Shown in pieces: positions 41,278 to 52,347 of a stretch of DNA of 64,000 bases. The notes under the pieces were generated by a model. The model was not told the origin of the DNA and did not search any database. It worked only from the letters and a program-made list of their open reading frames with translations. Origin of the DNA: Neovahlkampfia damariscottae (taxonomy: Eukaryota; Heterolobosea; Selenaionea; Neovahlkampfiida; Neovahlkampfiidae); assembly GCA_016618085.1 (NCBI GenBank), contig JABLTG010000013.1, positions 124,001 through 188,000 on the forward strand, read 5' to 3'. The position numbers were made by a program, and so were the translations under genes. Position 1 is the stretch's first letter, and the number at the start of each line of letters is the position of its first letter.

Positions 41278-43308
41278 TTAGAAAAATTTATAACCATTCA
41301 AATTATTGTTTTGATTATTTTGATGTGATGAAATATCAAAACTAATAGCTCTTCTATGATCATTTTTTAATTTTGAATTTTTTTGAGTTTGACCATTTTG
41401 TTGTTGTTGTTGATTTTCAAATTGTTGATCAAATATTTGATAAGAAACATTTCTTGGTATTTTGGATTGAACTTGTTGATATTGTTCACTTAATGGATCT
41501 TGATCTTCTAATGAACTTTCAACTTTAACTTCATTATCAAAAACATCATCAATATTAAATCCTTTATATGCTTCTTCTAATGAAGTTTCTTCAACCATTT
41601 CATCTAAAATTGAATGAGTTTCTTCATCAGGTGTAGTAAATAAATTATCAACATTTGGAAAATTTGAAGGTGAAAATTTTGAAAATTTGATTGTTGGAGT
41701 ATTTGGTGAAAGTGTTAAATCTTGTGTTGTTGGTGTTAATTGTGAAGATAATGTATGATATGTTAAATTAACATCATCAGGTGTAAATAAAGATGTTTCA
41801 ATTTTTACATCATTTACTTTTTTGTTATCTACTCCATTATTAGTATGAAATTGTTGAGAAATATGAAGTTGTGATTGTAAAGTTGGATGACCAAAATCTA
41901 AACTTTGTGATCGAGTATGTGTATGAAGTGGTTCTAATCTATGAAGTTGTTTAAACTTTTTTCCATTAATTGTTGATGATTCTAAATTTGGAGATCCAAA
42001 ATTCATTGTCATACCAATTTGTTGATTATTTCCACCTCCCATCAATCCTCCACTTCTTTCACTTCCACTTCCACTTCCTGGTCCTTGTTTCTTTTGTTGA
42101 ATTTGCGTGGTATTGGGATAGCTACTGGGATATCCAATTTGTGTGTTATTTGGTGAAATGATATTGAAATTTTGTTGAATTTTACGTGGAGAACTTTGTT
42201 GAGTAATTGTTGGTTGTTGATTTGACAAATAAGGACGTAAATTTGTTTGACCAAACAATTGTTGGTTCTGTTGAGTTTGATTTTGTTGTTGAGTTTGTTG
42301 TTGATACATTGGATAGATTGTTTGTTGTTGTTGGTTGGACAACATTTGAATTTCAGGTTGAAATGGTTTGTTTGTTTGATTTACAAATTGTTGTTGTAAA
42401 ACTTGTTCTGAAGGTGATTTTTGAACTTGTTTTGATTTATCAACTGTACCATAAAATTGTTCCATCTTGGAATTATTTCCTTGATAAAAAACTGAGTCAC
42501 TTAAACTTCTTTGATGTCTATTTTGAATGGATTCAAAATGAAGTGATTCTTTTCTTGTTTTTCTTTGACGTCTTGTACTTCTATTTCCTTTTTTTGTTCT
42601 TGCCATTAATGAGTTGAAATGGTTTTTAACTGAGTTATCAGTTCTACCTGGTAAGAGTTTTGCAATTTCTGCCCATTTGTTTCCTAACAGTGATTGTTGT
42701 TCAATTAAGAGTTTTTCTTCATCTTCTGACCAAGGTGTTTTTTTTATATCAGGACTTAAATGATTGTACCATCTAGTCAAACTTTTTTAATTTTATTTCT
42801 TTTTTTTACCTTTCACGACATTGTTTACCAATACGTCCATTTAAGTGAGAAGCTATTTGTGTCCAGTTTTCAGCTCCATAAGTATTTACTAAATTTACAA
42901 TAATGTCATCCTTTAAAAAAAAAAAAGGGTAAGAAATGGAATTCTCCTTACTTCTTCTTTTGTCCATGGTCCTTTTATTAAAGTTGGGTTTAAAACTTTT
43001 TGCCATCTATGTAAACATTGAACTCCAGTGCGACCATTCAAATGTTCGGCAATTTTCTTCCAGTTTTTTCCACCATATTTTTCAACGGCATCTGTTAATA
43101 GTACATCTTCTTCTTCTGACCATCCTCCTTTCTTTGAACGGCGGACAGGACCAGTTCTTCTTTCTCTTTCAAATTTTTTGTCTCCAAATTCACCGCTGTC
43201 ACTTAACGGTGTTGTGTCCTCTTCTTCAGAGTTTTGACTTGCAGTATCACTGAGTGATTTACAATAATCAGTTGATTCTAAGCCCATAATTTCGACAGTA
43301 TCTGACAT
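41278..43308 (-). CDS. Three-repeat MYB transcription factor
   Basis: 650 residues in three exons: complement(join(41278-42772, 42810-42910, 42952-43308)), introns 37 and 41 nt. The R1R2R3 repeats carry the regular tryptophans: [54 protein letters not shown] and [34 protein letters not shown]. The acceptor of intron 2 was set at 42773 because it restores CRERWYNHL. This 3R layout is that of c-MYB and of the plant and amoeba cell-cycle MYB proteins. The C-terminal 430 residues are Gln/Asn-rich with TP-type sites, as in activation regions. It may act on cell-cycle genes (inference). Confidence 0.93.
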
Positions 43309-43653
43309 GGTGTTCAATTTGGCTCAAAAATTTGCTTCTTTTATAAGTGTTTATGATTGGTTAACAATGTACCGGTTACCAATAACATTACAAGATTTTT
43401 TTTTCAGTTGGAAACACTTCTAAAGAATAGATTTCAACATTTTTCATAAAATTGAAGAAATTTGATGATTGACAATTTTGCTGTCCAAAAAAAACGTCAG
43501 CCCCATTTCATGTTTTCTGTTTGTGAGAAAAATTCCTTTCATTTTCACCTAAAATGTGTTGCTTCAGCTGTCCATTTGATCCGAATAGTAAAAAAAAAAA
43601 ATTTGATGATTGGATAAATGACAACCAATCAGTTGTTTTTCTAAATTTAGCTG

Positions 43654-44584
43654 ATGAAAAAAACTCTCGAACAAACCACAAAACTCAACAATGGAAATGA
43701 AATACCACTTTTTGGACTGGGAACATTCAAAACGAAAGAAGAAACAACTTATGAATCAGTTAAAAATGCTATTTCAATTGGTTATAAATTAATTGACACC
43801 GCAAGACAATATAAAAATGAACAACAAGTTGGAAAAGCAATAAAAGATTCAAAAGTTGAAAGAAAAGATATATTCGTAGTTTCAAAAATTAATTTTGATG
43901 AACATGGTTTTGAGAAGACTGTTTCGTGTGTAGATGATAGTTTGAAAAATCTTCAACTTGATTACATAGATTTAATGTTAATACATTGGCCTGGTCAAAA
44001 TGATGATGATTTTTCAAAAGATGAAACTAATCCAAAAATGAGAAAAGAAACTTATCAAGCTTTAGAAAAATGTCAAAAAGATGGAAAACTCAAAAACATT
44101 GGAGTTAGCAAGTAAATAAGCAAAAATTACTTATATTTCTTTTGCAGTTATTCAATCAATCATTTGAAAGAATTACTGGAATTTGCTGAAATTAAACCAA
44201 CAATCAATCAAATTGAATTTTCTCCTTTTTTGAATCAAATAGAAGATTTTGGATTTTGTAAAAAAAATGGAATTCAAATTATGGCTTATGCTCCTCTTGG
44301 AAATGGTCAATTATTAGAAAATGATATGGTCTTGGAAATTGCTCAAAAATTAAAAAAAACAACTGCTCAAGTTTTATTAAAATGGAGTTTACAACAAGGT
44401 TTAATTGTGATTCCAAAAGTATGTAAAACTATTTTATTCATATTTTTTGAAGACAACTAAATTAGAAAGAATGAAAGAAAACGCAAATCTTGATGATTGG
44501 AAAATAGATGAAGAAGAATTAAAAAATATGGAAAATTTAAATTTTGGTGCAAGAATGTTCTGGGATCCAAATGGTGTTTTATAA
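43654..44584 (+). CDS. Aldo/keto reductase
   Basis: 286 residues in three exons, join(43654-44111, 44148-44418, 44453-44584), introns 36 and 34 nt. The catalytic tetrad is complete: LIDTARQYKNE (Asp, Tyr), VVSKIN (Lys) and LMLIHWPG (His). NADPH-site features follow: IGVSNYSINHL, NQIEFSPF, and IVIPKTTKLERMKENANL where Lys and Arg hold the phosphate. It is an NADPH-dependent reductase of aldehydes or ketones; exact substrate unknown. CCAAT at 43625-43629, 24 nt upstream. Confidence 0.94.
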
Positions 44585-44775
44585 ATTAAATTATTTTTTT
44601 TTTCTGATTGGTAATTGCTTTGAAAGATTAAAAGGAAAACTCTCATCGTCAATAGTTTCTAAGAAATCATTCCATCGACAAAATTCCTGTTTAAACAATT
44701 TGGAAGTTAAAACAATTTGTGAAATCAACCAATAGAGTTCATTTTTTCTTTCAACAATTCTTTCACCACTCCAAA

Positions 44776-45024
44776 ATGAACAACAAAAAAAAGATAGGAC
44801 TAGAAGCATGGAGAGCTCTGAGAAGAGAATGGACAAGAAAACCAACCAATTTTAAACCAGCTTCAAAGAAAATAGATTCTGATAGAGTTTTAGATGAACT
44901 TGAAGATTATCCAGATTGTCCACCTCAGTATTCACCTACTGTACCACTAAATGATATGGTGCTCATCATACAACAATACTGGAAAAATCAAGAAGAGGCA
45001 GAAAAATTTGTCGGTAAATTGTGA
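44776..45024 (+). CDS. Small protein, possibly DUF4050-like
   Basis: 82 residues. The pattern EAWRALRREWTRKP near the start and PLNDMVLIIQQYWK near the end is reminiscent of the fungal DUF4050 proteins (W...R..W, then PL.EMI.IL...W), but the match is short. No signal or membrane helix. It has its own CCAAT (44729-44733). A 13-bp hairpin begins 8 nt after the stop (see 45033-45075). Confidence 0.6.
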   Translation: MNNKKKIGLEAWRALRREWTRKPTNFKPASKKIDSDRVLDELEDYPDCPPQYSPTVPLNDMVLIIQQYWKNQEEAEKFVGKL

Positions 45025-45032
45025 CGGGGTTT

Positions 45033-45075
45033 CCTAATTATTGGAGGTCTATGTGTATTAATTCCAATAATTAGG
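45033..45075 (+). repeat. Perfect 13-bp stem-loop just after a stop codon
   Basis: CCTAATTATTGGA (45033-45045) pairs exactly with TCCAATAATTAGG (45063-45075) around a 17-nt loop. It starts 8 nt past the stop of the small gene at 44776 and would lie in its 3' UTR, or just upstream of SMCR8. The arms include ATTGG and CCAAT, so part of it might be promoter sequence of SMCR8. Confidence 0.6.
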
Positions 45076-45174
45076 ATATTACTCATTTAAATAAATATTT
45101 GTATTTACAACCTTCGAAGTTTCTTGAAGAACCAATCAAACCCAATTTTTGTTTGCTCCAAAAGATAAACCAGA

Positions 45175-47181
45175 ATGACATTTGAACAATCAACAAAAAA
45201 GATCAATGACTTTATTGTTTTTGCTGAATTTTCTGAAATAGAAGGAGCTACAATTTTAAATACTTTTCCACCAAAAATAATAGAAAGTTTTGATGGTGAT
45301 GCTTTTATTAAAAGAGTTTTAGCTTCTGATCATACACGTAAAAAGAGTTCATTTATTGAAGGATTTCATGTTGGAAATCAAGATGATACACAAGCATCAA
45401 TAAAACATGGTGAATTCTATTCATTTGTTCATTACCTTTCTTTAAGAGATGTAAGAAATTATTTATTAAAAAATGATACAGTTTGATGCCAGAGGTTATG
45501 TTCGTCCTTTTTGTATGTGTTACTTAACAAAAGACCCAAACAAAGTTATGAATAATTTTGATTTGTTTTTAAAAGGATTTATGAAAATTTCATATACATT
45601 AAAATATGGAAATAATTTGAATTTTTTGTCAGAACTAAAAGAAAATTTTGATAAATTATCAAAAAATGTATCTTTTGAAAAAATGTTTGAAAACTCTGAA
45701 AATTTGAAAAAAGAAACAATAGATCAAGTAGTAAAGGAATTAGAAGAGAAAATTGAACAATTTAAAAAATATGAAGACTATTTTGTAATTTAAAAATTAA
45801 TTTTTCATCCAATTTTTTGATAGAATAATACTTCCGAAGGTTTGAAGAATGTAATTCTAGATACAGTAACAATTAATGATGAATCATTCGAAAATCTTTA
45901 TAAATTTGGTATTTCCACTTGTTCTGATTCTTTAAAAACTCATATTGTAACTTTTTATTTCTTTTAAAATTCATTAGCCAATTTTGTTGAAAGCAATTCA
46001 CAAGTCAAAAGTTATTGGAAATGAGTTGACACCTATTGGTCAATTATGTTCAAGTAATTATATGATTTCAAACAAACAAATTCGAAATTTATTATTATTT
46101 TTTGAAAGACCATCAATTATTATTGAAATGGAGAAAATTGATTTATTTAATGTTTCAGAAGATTCTTTACCTTCAAGTTTATATTTAGGTAAAAGTTTAT
46201 TGACCAATGTCAATTGGGATGAGTAATAAAAATAGAAAAAAGATTAATTTTTTGAAATAAGTTCTGAAAAGACAGAAGATCATTTTGAACATGTTGTAAA
46301 TCATTATCCACTTGAAAATAATTTAATCAAAAGTTTTGTGGTTAATTTATTTCCCAAAGAGACTCAATTTCATGGAAAAGGTATTTTAAAATTGAAGAAC
46401 GAATACTCATTTTTAATTCATATAATCTATTCACTGTTAAAAGGTCGACCTGTTATTATTCATGGATCACCAGAAAATCAAGATCAAATTGCCGATGTTA
46501 TTAATTCATTATCTATTTTTGTTCCGGGAAGGTATTGGATAATGCAAACACCAAATGAAATTGAAAAAGAAACTAATTTACATCTCTTTGATAATCAATC
46601 TTTGGGAATTCAAAATTGGTCAACCAATCCAATCAAAAATTTAGATTTGAATTATATAAAATTGATTGGTTTAAGTAAAAAAGTTCCAATTCCAAAGTCA
46701 ATACTACGATATGTTTCGATTTTTGATTTTGAAAAGAAAATTTTAATGGCACCAAAATATCAAGGAAAAATATTAAATTCCATTTTTGATAGGAAATTTT
46801 TTGAAGAAGAAATTTACTTGTCGAAAATTTTTTTAATATTTTCAGAATTAATGATTAAGGTTTCATTATTTCACAATCAGTCTTTATTTATTTTAAGAGA
46901 AAATGAAAAGAAATTTAATCAATTAGGAGTTGTGAATGATCCAAACTTTTTCAAAACAATCGAAACAGAAAATATGAAACTTTTGAGCATTTTGAATATC
47001 TATAAATCAGATATTGACATAATAATTGTAAGATGAATATTCCCTTAATTCTCCAAATTAGTATTTGACCGAAGTGATGAAAGAACAACAAATGAGGGAC
47101 ATGTTTTTAGAAATCGCGCCTACTGTAAGATTAGATATTAGTTATTGTCAAACTTTTTCAAATGAAAAAAATAAAATCTAA
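45175..47181 (+). CDS. SMCR8: SMCR8 homologue (DENN protein, C9orf72 partner)
   Basis: 610 residues in six exons, join(45175-45450, 45482-45784, 45824-45946, 45978-46222, 46262-47027, 47062-47181), introns 31 to 39 nt. The longin start DFIVFAEFSEIEGATIL and the sequence FVHYLSLRDFDARGYVRPFCMCYLTKD match human SMCR8 (HHLTLYDLEARGFVRPFCMAY) closely. The C-terminal DENN part includes IIYSLLKGRPVIIHG, SLSIFVPGRYW and IKLIGL. SMCR8 with C9orf72 and WDR41 acts at lysosomes on TORC1 and small GTPases. The related folliculin is the alternative, but ARGYVRPFCMCYLT favours SMCR8. Shorter than the human protein (937) through loss of the middle linker. CCAAT at 45132. Confidence 0.9.
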
Positions 47182-47227
47182 TTAAATTAACCAATCATCA
47201 GTCTAGAACCTTTCTTTTTCACTCCTT

Positions 47228-48331
47228 ATGCTTCAACTTCTGTTGTTTACTATTTATATTATTTTAGAATTCTTTGGTAATTTGTTTTCAAACATCAGAT
47301 ACATTTTAAAATTATCAAAACCTGTTTGGTACACTTTGTTAGTTTCAAATTTAGGATTTTTTTATTTTGTTTTTTTTAAAACAAACTTTTTTGTGGGCTT
47401 CCTTTCATCATTTATTTATTTCACTCTTATAAATTATTATTTTAATTATGTTGAATCAAAAAGTTCAGAATCACAAAAAGACAAAGTTTGTTTGATAACT
47501 GGTGTTGGTGAAAATGGCATTGGTTATTTCATGGCAAAGAAATATCTTGAATTAGATGGGACTGTTATTTTAGCATGTAGAAATTTAAAAAAAACTGAAA
47601 AAGTGATCGAAAATTTAAAAAAAGAAACAAAAAATGAAAAAATACATCTCTTTGAATTGGATTTGAACTCATTAAATTCTATAAAACAGTTTTCAAAAAA
47701 ATTAAAAGAAAAATTTGATTGTATTGATGTTTTGATCAATAATGCAGGATTGACATGTTCCAGAGATGATAAATCAAAAGATGGTTTTGAGTTATGTCTT
47801 GGTGTCAATTATATTGCATTATATTCATTGACTTTTCAATTATTAGATGTTTTAAAAAAATCAAAAGATGGTAGAATTATAAATACATCTTCAAGTGCTC
47901 ATGAACAAGGTGAAGTTATTTTAGATGATTTTAAAGGGGAAATTACAAATGGTGGATTCACTTCATATTCAAATTCAAAGTTATTTGTCAACATGTTTAC
48001 AAAAGAGTTACAAAATAGATTAGATCTTGAAAAATCGACAGTTTCTGTTTATGCTTTTCATCCTGGTGTAGTTTTTACTGAAATTTGGAAAAAAGGTTAT
48101 CCTTCTTGGCTTTATCCTTTCGTTTCAATATTTCTACAATTAAGAATGATGTCTGCTGAAGTTGGTGCATTATCTGCCAACTATTTAGCGACAAATTCAA
48201 AAGTTCAACAATTTCGTGGAAATTATTTTTTTAAGTGCCAAGTTTGGAATCAAAGTGAACTAGTGAATGATGATAAATTAAGAAAAGAATTGTGGAATAA
48301 AACTGAAAAGATTTATTCAAATCATTTTTAA
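47228..48331 (+). CDS. Membrane-bound short-chain dehydrogenase/reductase
   Basis: 367 residues, one exon. The N-terminal 75 residues contain two or three membrane helices. The SDR fold follows: VCLITGVGENGIGYFMAKK (cofactor loop), LDLNSLNSI, VLINNAGLTCS, IINTSSSAHEQG (catalytic Ser) and YSNSKLFVNMF (catalytic Tyr and Lys). FHPGVVFTEIW and the C-terminal order resemble retinol dehydrogenase/WW-domain oxidoreductase-like SDRs of the ER. Substrate is unknown, probably a lipid or retinoid-like alcohol. CCAAT at 47191. The stop lies 27 nt from the next gene's stop. Confidence 0.9.
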   Translation: MLQLLLFTIYIILEFFGNLFSNIRYILKLSKPVWYTLLVSNLGFFYFVFFKTNFFVGFLSSFIYFTLINYYFNYVESKSSESQKDKVCLITGVGENGIGYFMAKKYLELDGTVILACRNLKKTEKVIENLKKETKNEKIHLFELDLNSLNSIKQFSKKLKEKFDCIDVLINNAGLTCSRDDKSKDGFELCLGVNYIALYSLTFQLLDVLKKSKDGRIINTSSSAHEQGEVILDDFKGEITNGGFTSYSNSKLFVNMFTKELQNRLDLEKSTVSVYAFHPGVVFTEIWKKGYPSWLYPFVSIFLQLRMMSAEVGALSANYLATNSKVQQFRGNYFFKCQVWNQSELVNDDKLRKELWNKTEKIYSNHF

Positions 48332-48358
48332 AATAAAAATTCAAGTTTTTATTGGAAA

Positions 48359-49738
48359 TTATTTTGCAAAATAAGTATGAAGATATTTTGGTAAAACTTT
48401 TGGATTTTCTCTCAATTCAATTTCTTTTTTATTTTCATTTATAATTTTATTTAATTTTGACAAAATTTTTTCGTTTTCTTTTGGTATTAATTTCATTGAA
48501 TCTTGTAATAATTCAATATCAAAAATTAAAATTTCATATTTTTCAAATAATTCAATTAAATCAAATAAAATTAAATTTAATTTGTTTTTAATTTCCAATT
48601 TACTATTTGTACCAAATGTTTTCTTTAAAAGTAAAATATTTAATTCTTCTTCATTTAATTCTTCTGAATCAAATTTATCAAGAAAATATTCAAATTCAAT
48701 TTGTTCTTGTTCTTTTTTTTCAATTTCTTCTTCTTTTGTTTGATTTAAAGTAACTTTAAAATCATTAGATAAATTTTGTAAAAATGAATTCAATGATGAT
48801 TTTTCAATTTTTTCTTTTTGTTCATTGACAACTTCAAAATTTAATAAATTTTCAATTTCTTTTTCATTTTCAAGTTTAAATAAAAATTGAACAATTGAGT
48901 TATATAATGATCTATACTTTGAATATTTATCTTGATTTAAAAAATTAAATTTTTTAATTTCATTATAAAATTGAATTGTAGAAACAATATCATTGGTATA
49001 AAAATCTTTTCCTCTTTCAAGATATTCTGATTTTTTATAATTTTTTGAATTTGAAAATTGAACTCTATTTATATTATTATCATATTTTAAATCATTCATT
49101 TTTTTTAAATTTGATAATTCTTCAAAATTTTCAGTACCATATTTCCAATTGGTCTTATCTAAACTTGATTTTTGTTCAATAATATCATATGAATTAAATA
49201 ATTCAGTGAGTATTCTTCCATTTAATCTATCTTGAACTGATGTTCTTGTTAAATGTTGTGGTATTTTTCTGTTATTTTCTCTTTGAAACTTTTCAACTTG
49301 TTCAATATTTTCGTATAATTTTGTTAAATCAGTTGGATCAAATTCTTTAAAACTAGGTTCAGGTATATCATCATCTAATGTTTGATAAAGTAATTTTTCT
49401 TCTTTTGATAATTCAGATTGAAATTCTTCTAATTGTTGTTTTTGTGTTGTGTATTCTAAATAATTAATTTTATCTTCATCTGTTTCTGGAAGTTTTGGAA
49501 ATAAATATTTATCTAAAATATTTTCAGTTTTCTTTTCAGTCTCTAAAATAAATTTATCTCTTTTTCTTTGTTTTGTTGCTTGTTCTTTTGAAACATTTTC
49601 AACTTGTGGAGCAACTTCAGATTCTTTTTCAACATATTTTTTTTTATCAAGTGTTTCAAAAGAGAATTTAGGAGCTGTGTTATAATTTTTTTTTAAATTT
49701 TTTGATAATTTTTTGGTGGTTTTGACCAATTTAAACAT
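48359..49738 (-). CDS. Unknown protein with a basic N-terminus, 459 residues
   Basis: One exon, ATG at 49738 (the codon at 49759 is TTG). The start (MFKLVKTTKKLSKNLKKNYN) is basic and free of acids, so a mitochondrial presequence is likely. The rest is strongly charged and mostly helical, with Glu-rich stretches (EEEIEKKEQEQIEFEYF). Length and charge would suit a mitoribosomal or RNA-processing protein, but no family motif is recognised. ATTGG at 49751-49755 is shared with the divergent eL33 gene. Confidence 0.62.
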   Translation of the reverse strand: MFKLVKTTKKLSKNLKKNYNTAPKFSFETLDKKKYVEKESEVAPQVENVSKEQATKQRKRDKFILETEKKTENILDKYLFPKLPETDEDKINYLEYTTQKQQLEEFQSELSKEEKLLYQTLDDDIPEPSFKEFDPTDLTKLYENIEQVEKFQRENNRKIPQHLTRTSVQDRLNGRILTELFNSYDIIEQKSSLDKTNWKYGTENFEELSNLKKMNDLKYDNNINRVQFSNSKNYKKSEYLERGKDFYTNDIVSTIQFYNEIKKFNFLNQDKYSKYRSLYNSIVQFLFKLENEKEIENLLNFEVVNEQKEKIEKSSLNSFLQNLSNDFKVTLNQTKEEEIEKKEQEQIEFEYFLDKFDSEELNEEELNILLLKKTFGTNSKLEIKNKLNLILFDLIELFEKYEILIFDIELLQDSMKLIPKENEKILSKLNKIINENKKEIELRENPKVLPKYLHTYFAK

Positions 49739-49889
49739 TTTCAAATTTTGATTGGTCAATAAAAGAATCTTTTTTACTTCATTTTTATTGGTGAATTAAA
49801 ACTTAGACAAAAAGTGAGAAACTGTAAGCAATTATTTCTTGTGTGTTAACATTTTTAAAAGTAAAATAAAAACTAACTTTAATTAGGAG

Positions 49890-50300
49890 ATGACCAAAAG
49901 TACAAAAACAGTAGAAGAAAAGAAAAAAGTTTTTCGTCCAAAGTAAATTTTATTTTTTTTTTCTAATCAAATTAGACTCCACGTAAACGCTTTAGTTACA
50001 GGATACAGAAGAAATATGGTTAGACAAATCAGACATACTTCAATTTTGAGACTTCAAGGAGTTAAAGAAAGAAAAGATGCTACTTTCTATTTAGGAAAAA
50101 GAGTTGCTTATCTCACAAAAAGTGCAAAAAATACAAAAAACTCTGTACACAAAAGTTTTCAAGGTAGAAGAGTAATCTGGGGTAAAGTAATCAAAACACA
50201 CGGTTCTTCAGGTTCAGTTAAAGTTAAATTCAACCCACAATTACCACCAAGTTCAATTGGAAGAAGAGCTAAAGTCTTTTTATATCCATCAAACATTTAA
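49890..50300 (+). CDS. RPL35A: Ribosomal protein eL33 (L35A)
   Basis: 125 residues in two exons, join(49890-49942, 49976-50300), with a 33-nt intron after 17 codons. Family sequence: ILRLQGVKERKDATFYLGKRVAYLT, then RVIWGKVIKTHGSSGSVKVKF and a C-terminus KVFLYPSNI (human VMLYPSRI). eL33 is a large-subunit protein. The N-terminal extension MTKSTKTVEEKKKVF is a little longer than in human (110 residues). An AG just before the ATG raises the possibility of a leader intron. An ATTGG lies about 100 nt upstream, farther than for most genes. Confidence 0.95.
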
Positions 50301-50370
50301 AAATTTTTAATTCTTTCATTTTTATTTTGTTTTTTTTATATTCAATTTTTGTTGGTCTGTTACTGTTCAT

Positions 50371-50375
50371 CCAAT
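50371..50375 (+). promoter_or_regulatory. CCAAT box upstream of the PIP kinase gene
   Basis: CCAAT ends 6 nt before the ATG at 50382. This very short distance implies a short leader or that the element lies within the transcript start region. Confidence 0.45.
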
Positions 50376-50381
50376 AGAATC

Positions 50382-52313
50382 ATGAAGAAAAAAACACCAA
50401 CTTTTTCACTGAAGAAACTTGGTACACAAAAAATTCAATCACAAAGTTTCCAACAAGTCAATTCACCACTTCATGACTCAATAATGAATTCATGTTTGAA
50501 AACAAAAAAAAATTAAAAACAGTTCTTTAGTCATAAAAGAAGATATTCAAAAATATTTAGAGTCATACAATAAATTTAAAGCTATTGATGGAAAAGTATC
50601 ATTTGAATTGGATTTTGTAAAGACTATAGGTATTTTTGGTTTAACAGAAACTTTTTCAAAATTTTTTTTTGAAATTCTTTCTTCTCATAAATCACAAACC
50701 TTTGATTTTTATGATTTTATTTCAACTTGTTCAATATTAATAAATGGTGAAAAGGATCAAAGAATGAAATGTAAAAATCTAATTTATAATGAATTAACCT
50801 CTTCAAGTAATTTTTAATTCCATATCTGATAATAATGGATTTTTGATTGTATCAAAATTTATAAAGATTTTAAACTCTTTATTTGAAATACTTTCAGAAT
50901 TAAGTTTAATTGAAGATAGAGTTACAGTTCAAGAAGAGTTTTTCTTAAATTTTCAAAAAATATTTCCAGATGAATCAAAAAAAATTGACTTCGAAGAATA
51001 TAAAACAATTTTACAAAATAATACAGACTTCTTTACGTATTTTGGAATGAATTCTAAAATAAAAAAAAATGAAACTAACGAAAACGAAAAAAACGAAACT
51101 GACGAAAATGAAGAAAAGAATATTAATGACGAAGATGATGACACTGATGTTTCTGAACTAGAGTTTAGAAATTTTAGAGCACAATCAAAAAATGGTGATG
51201 TAGTTGTTATTGGTTCTTCAAATTGGAATTTTTCAATCAATATCATGTTAGGAATACAACTTTCAAATGATATGATAAATTTAGTAAAAAGAGAATTAAA
51301 ACAAAATGATTTTACATTGACAACTACATTTGAATTACCTTTAATTAATGAAGATATATCATCAACTACTTTTACTTCTCATGCTCCAACAGTTTTTAAA
51401 AAAATTAGAAGTATTTTTCAAATTTCAGACAATGATTTATTTAAATCTATCGGTATAAATCAAGTATGACTCTTCTTGTATTTTTTTAATTCTTCAATAG
51501 TTGTTTGGAAATTTTTTATTTGGAAGATTAACTTCTTTTTCGAATAAATCATCAGATGGTAAATCAGGTTCTCATTTTTTTATATCAAATGATTCAAAAT
51601 TTTTAATTAAAACAATATCAAAAAATGAAATTTCTTGTTTAAAAAAAATACTACCATTTTATTATCAAGTAAAAAGAAACAAAAAAATTTAAATTTTTTT
51701 TTATTAAAGCATTTCAGAGAGAATTTTGAATCTTTAATAGTTAGAATTTATGGATGGTATGAAATAGATGATGTACATTTTATTATTATGGGTGGTATAT
51801 TTCAAACAAATATCGATGTTGTTGAATTTTATGATTTAAAAGGTTCAACTGTAGGTAGAACTTCAAAAGGAGCTTTTCCAAAAAAAGATTTAGATATTGA
51901 ACCAAAACGATTTAAATTTCCAATTGACGAAAAATTAAAATGTAAAAAAAAAAAAAAAAAAAAACAATTAATTCTTCTAAAAAGTGGAAAAACAACTTTT
52001 GATTGATACTGAATTCTTAAAAACAATGAAGATTATCGATTATTCTTTATTAATTGGTGTTCATGAAGTTGATAGTTTTTCTTCTGTTGTTGCTTTGACA
52101 AATTGTACAACTCTTAAAAATACGAGCGTAATTATTACAAAATCAGAAATATATTTTCTTGGAATTATAGATATATTAACAATTTATGATGGAGTAAAAT
52201 CAACAGAACATAATTTAAAATCAATTTTGCATGACGGAAATAAAATATCATCTGTACCTCCAACACGTTATCAAGAACGATTTTTAGGATTTTTAGAAAC
52301 TTGTATGGAGTAA
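50382..52313 (+). CDS. EF-hand (NCS-like) fused to phosphatidylinositol phosphate kinase
   Basis: 578 residues in six exons, join(50382-50493, 50531-50770, 50808-51463, 51501-51668, 51710-51941, 51985-52313), introns 37 to 43 nt. Residues about 35-190 look like a neuronal calcium sensor: TFDFYDFISTCSIL, RMKLIFNSISDNNGFLIVSKF and KKIDFEEYKTIL, with only partly kept Ca2+ loops. After an acidic linker comes a PIP kinase: VFKKIRSIFQISDNDLFKSI, DGKSGSHFFISND..FLIKTISKNE, VEFYDLKGSTVGR, IIDYSLLIGVHEVD, YFLGIIDILTIYD and VPPTRYQERFLGFLE. It makes PI(4,5)P2 or PI(5)P-derived PIP2; type I versus II is not certain. The same fusion is known from Plasmodium PIP5K. Confidence 0.92.
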
Positions 52314-52347
52314 TGATAACATGTACAGTAGTAAAATAAAGAATTTA

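Noticed and set aside
42773-42809. Alternative acceptor ten bases earlier in the MYB gene
   Set aside because: It would insert three residues between CRE and RWYNHL; the acceptor at 42773 restores the regular MYB repeat.
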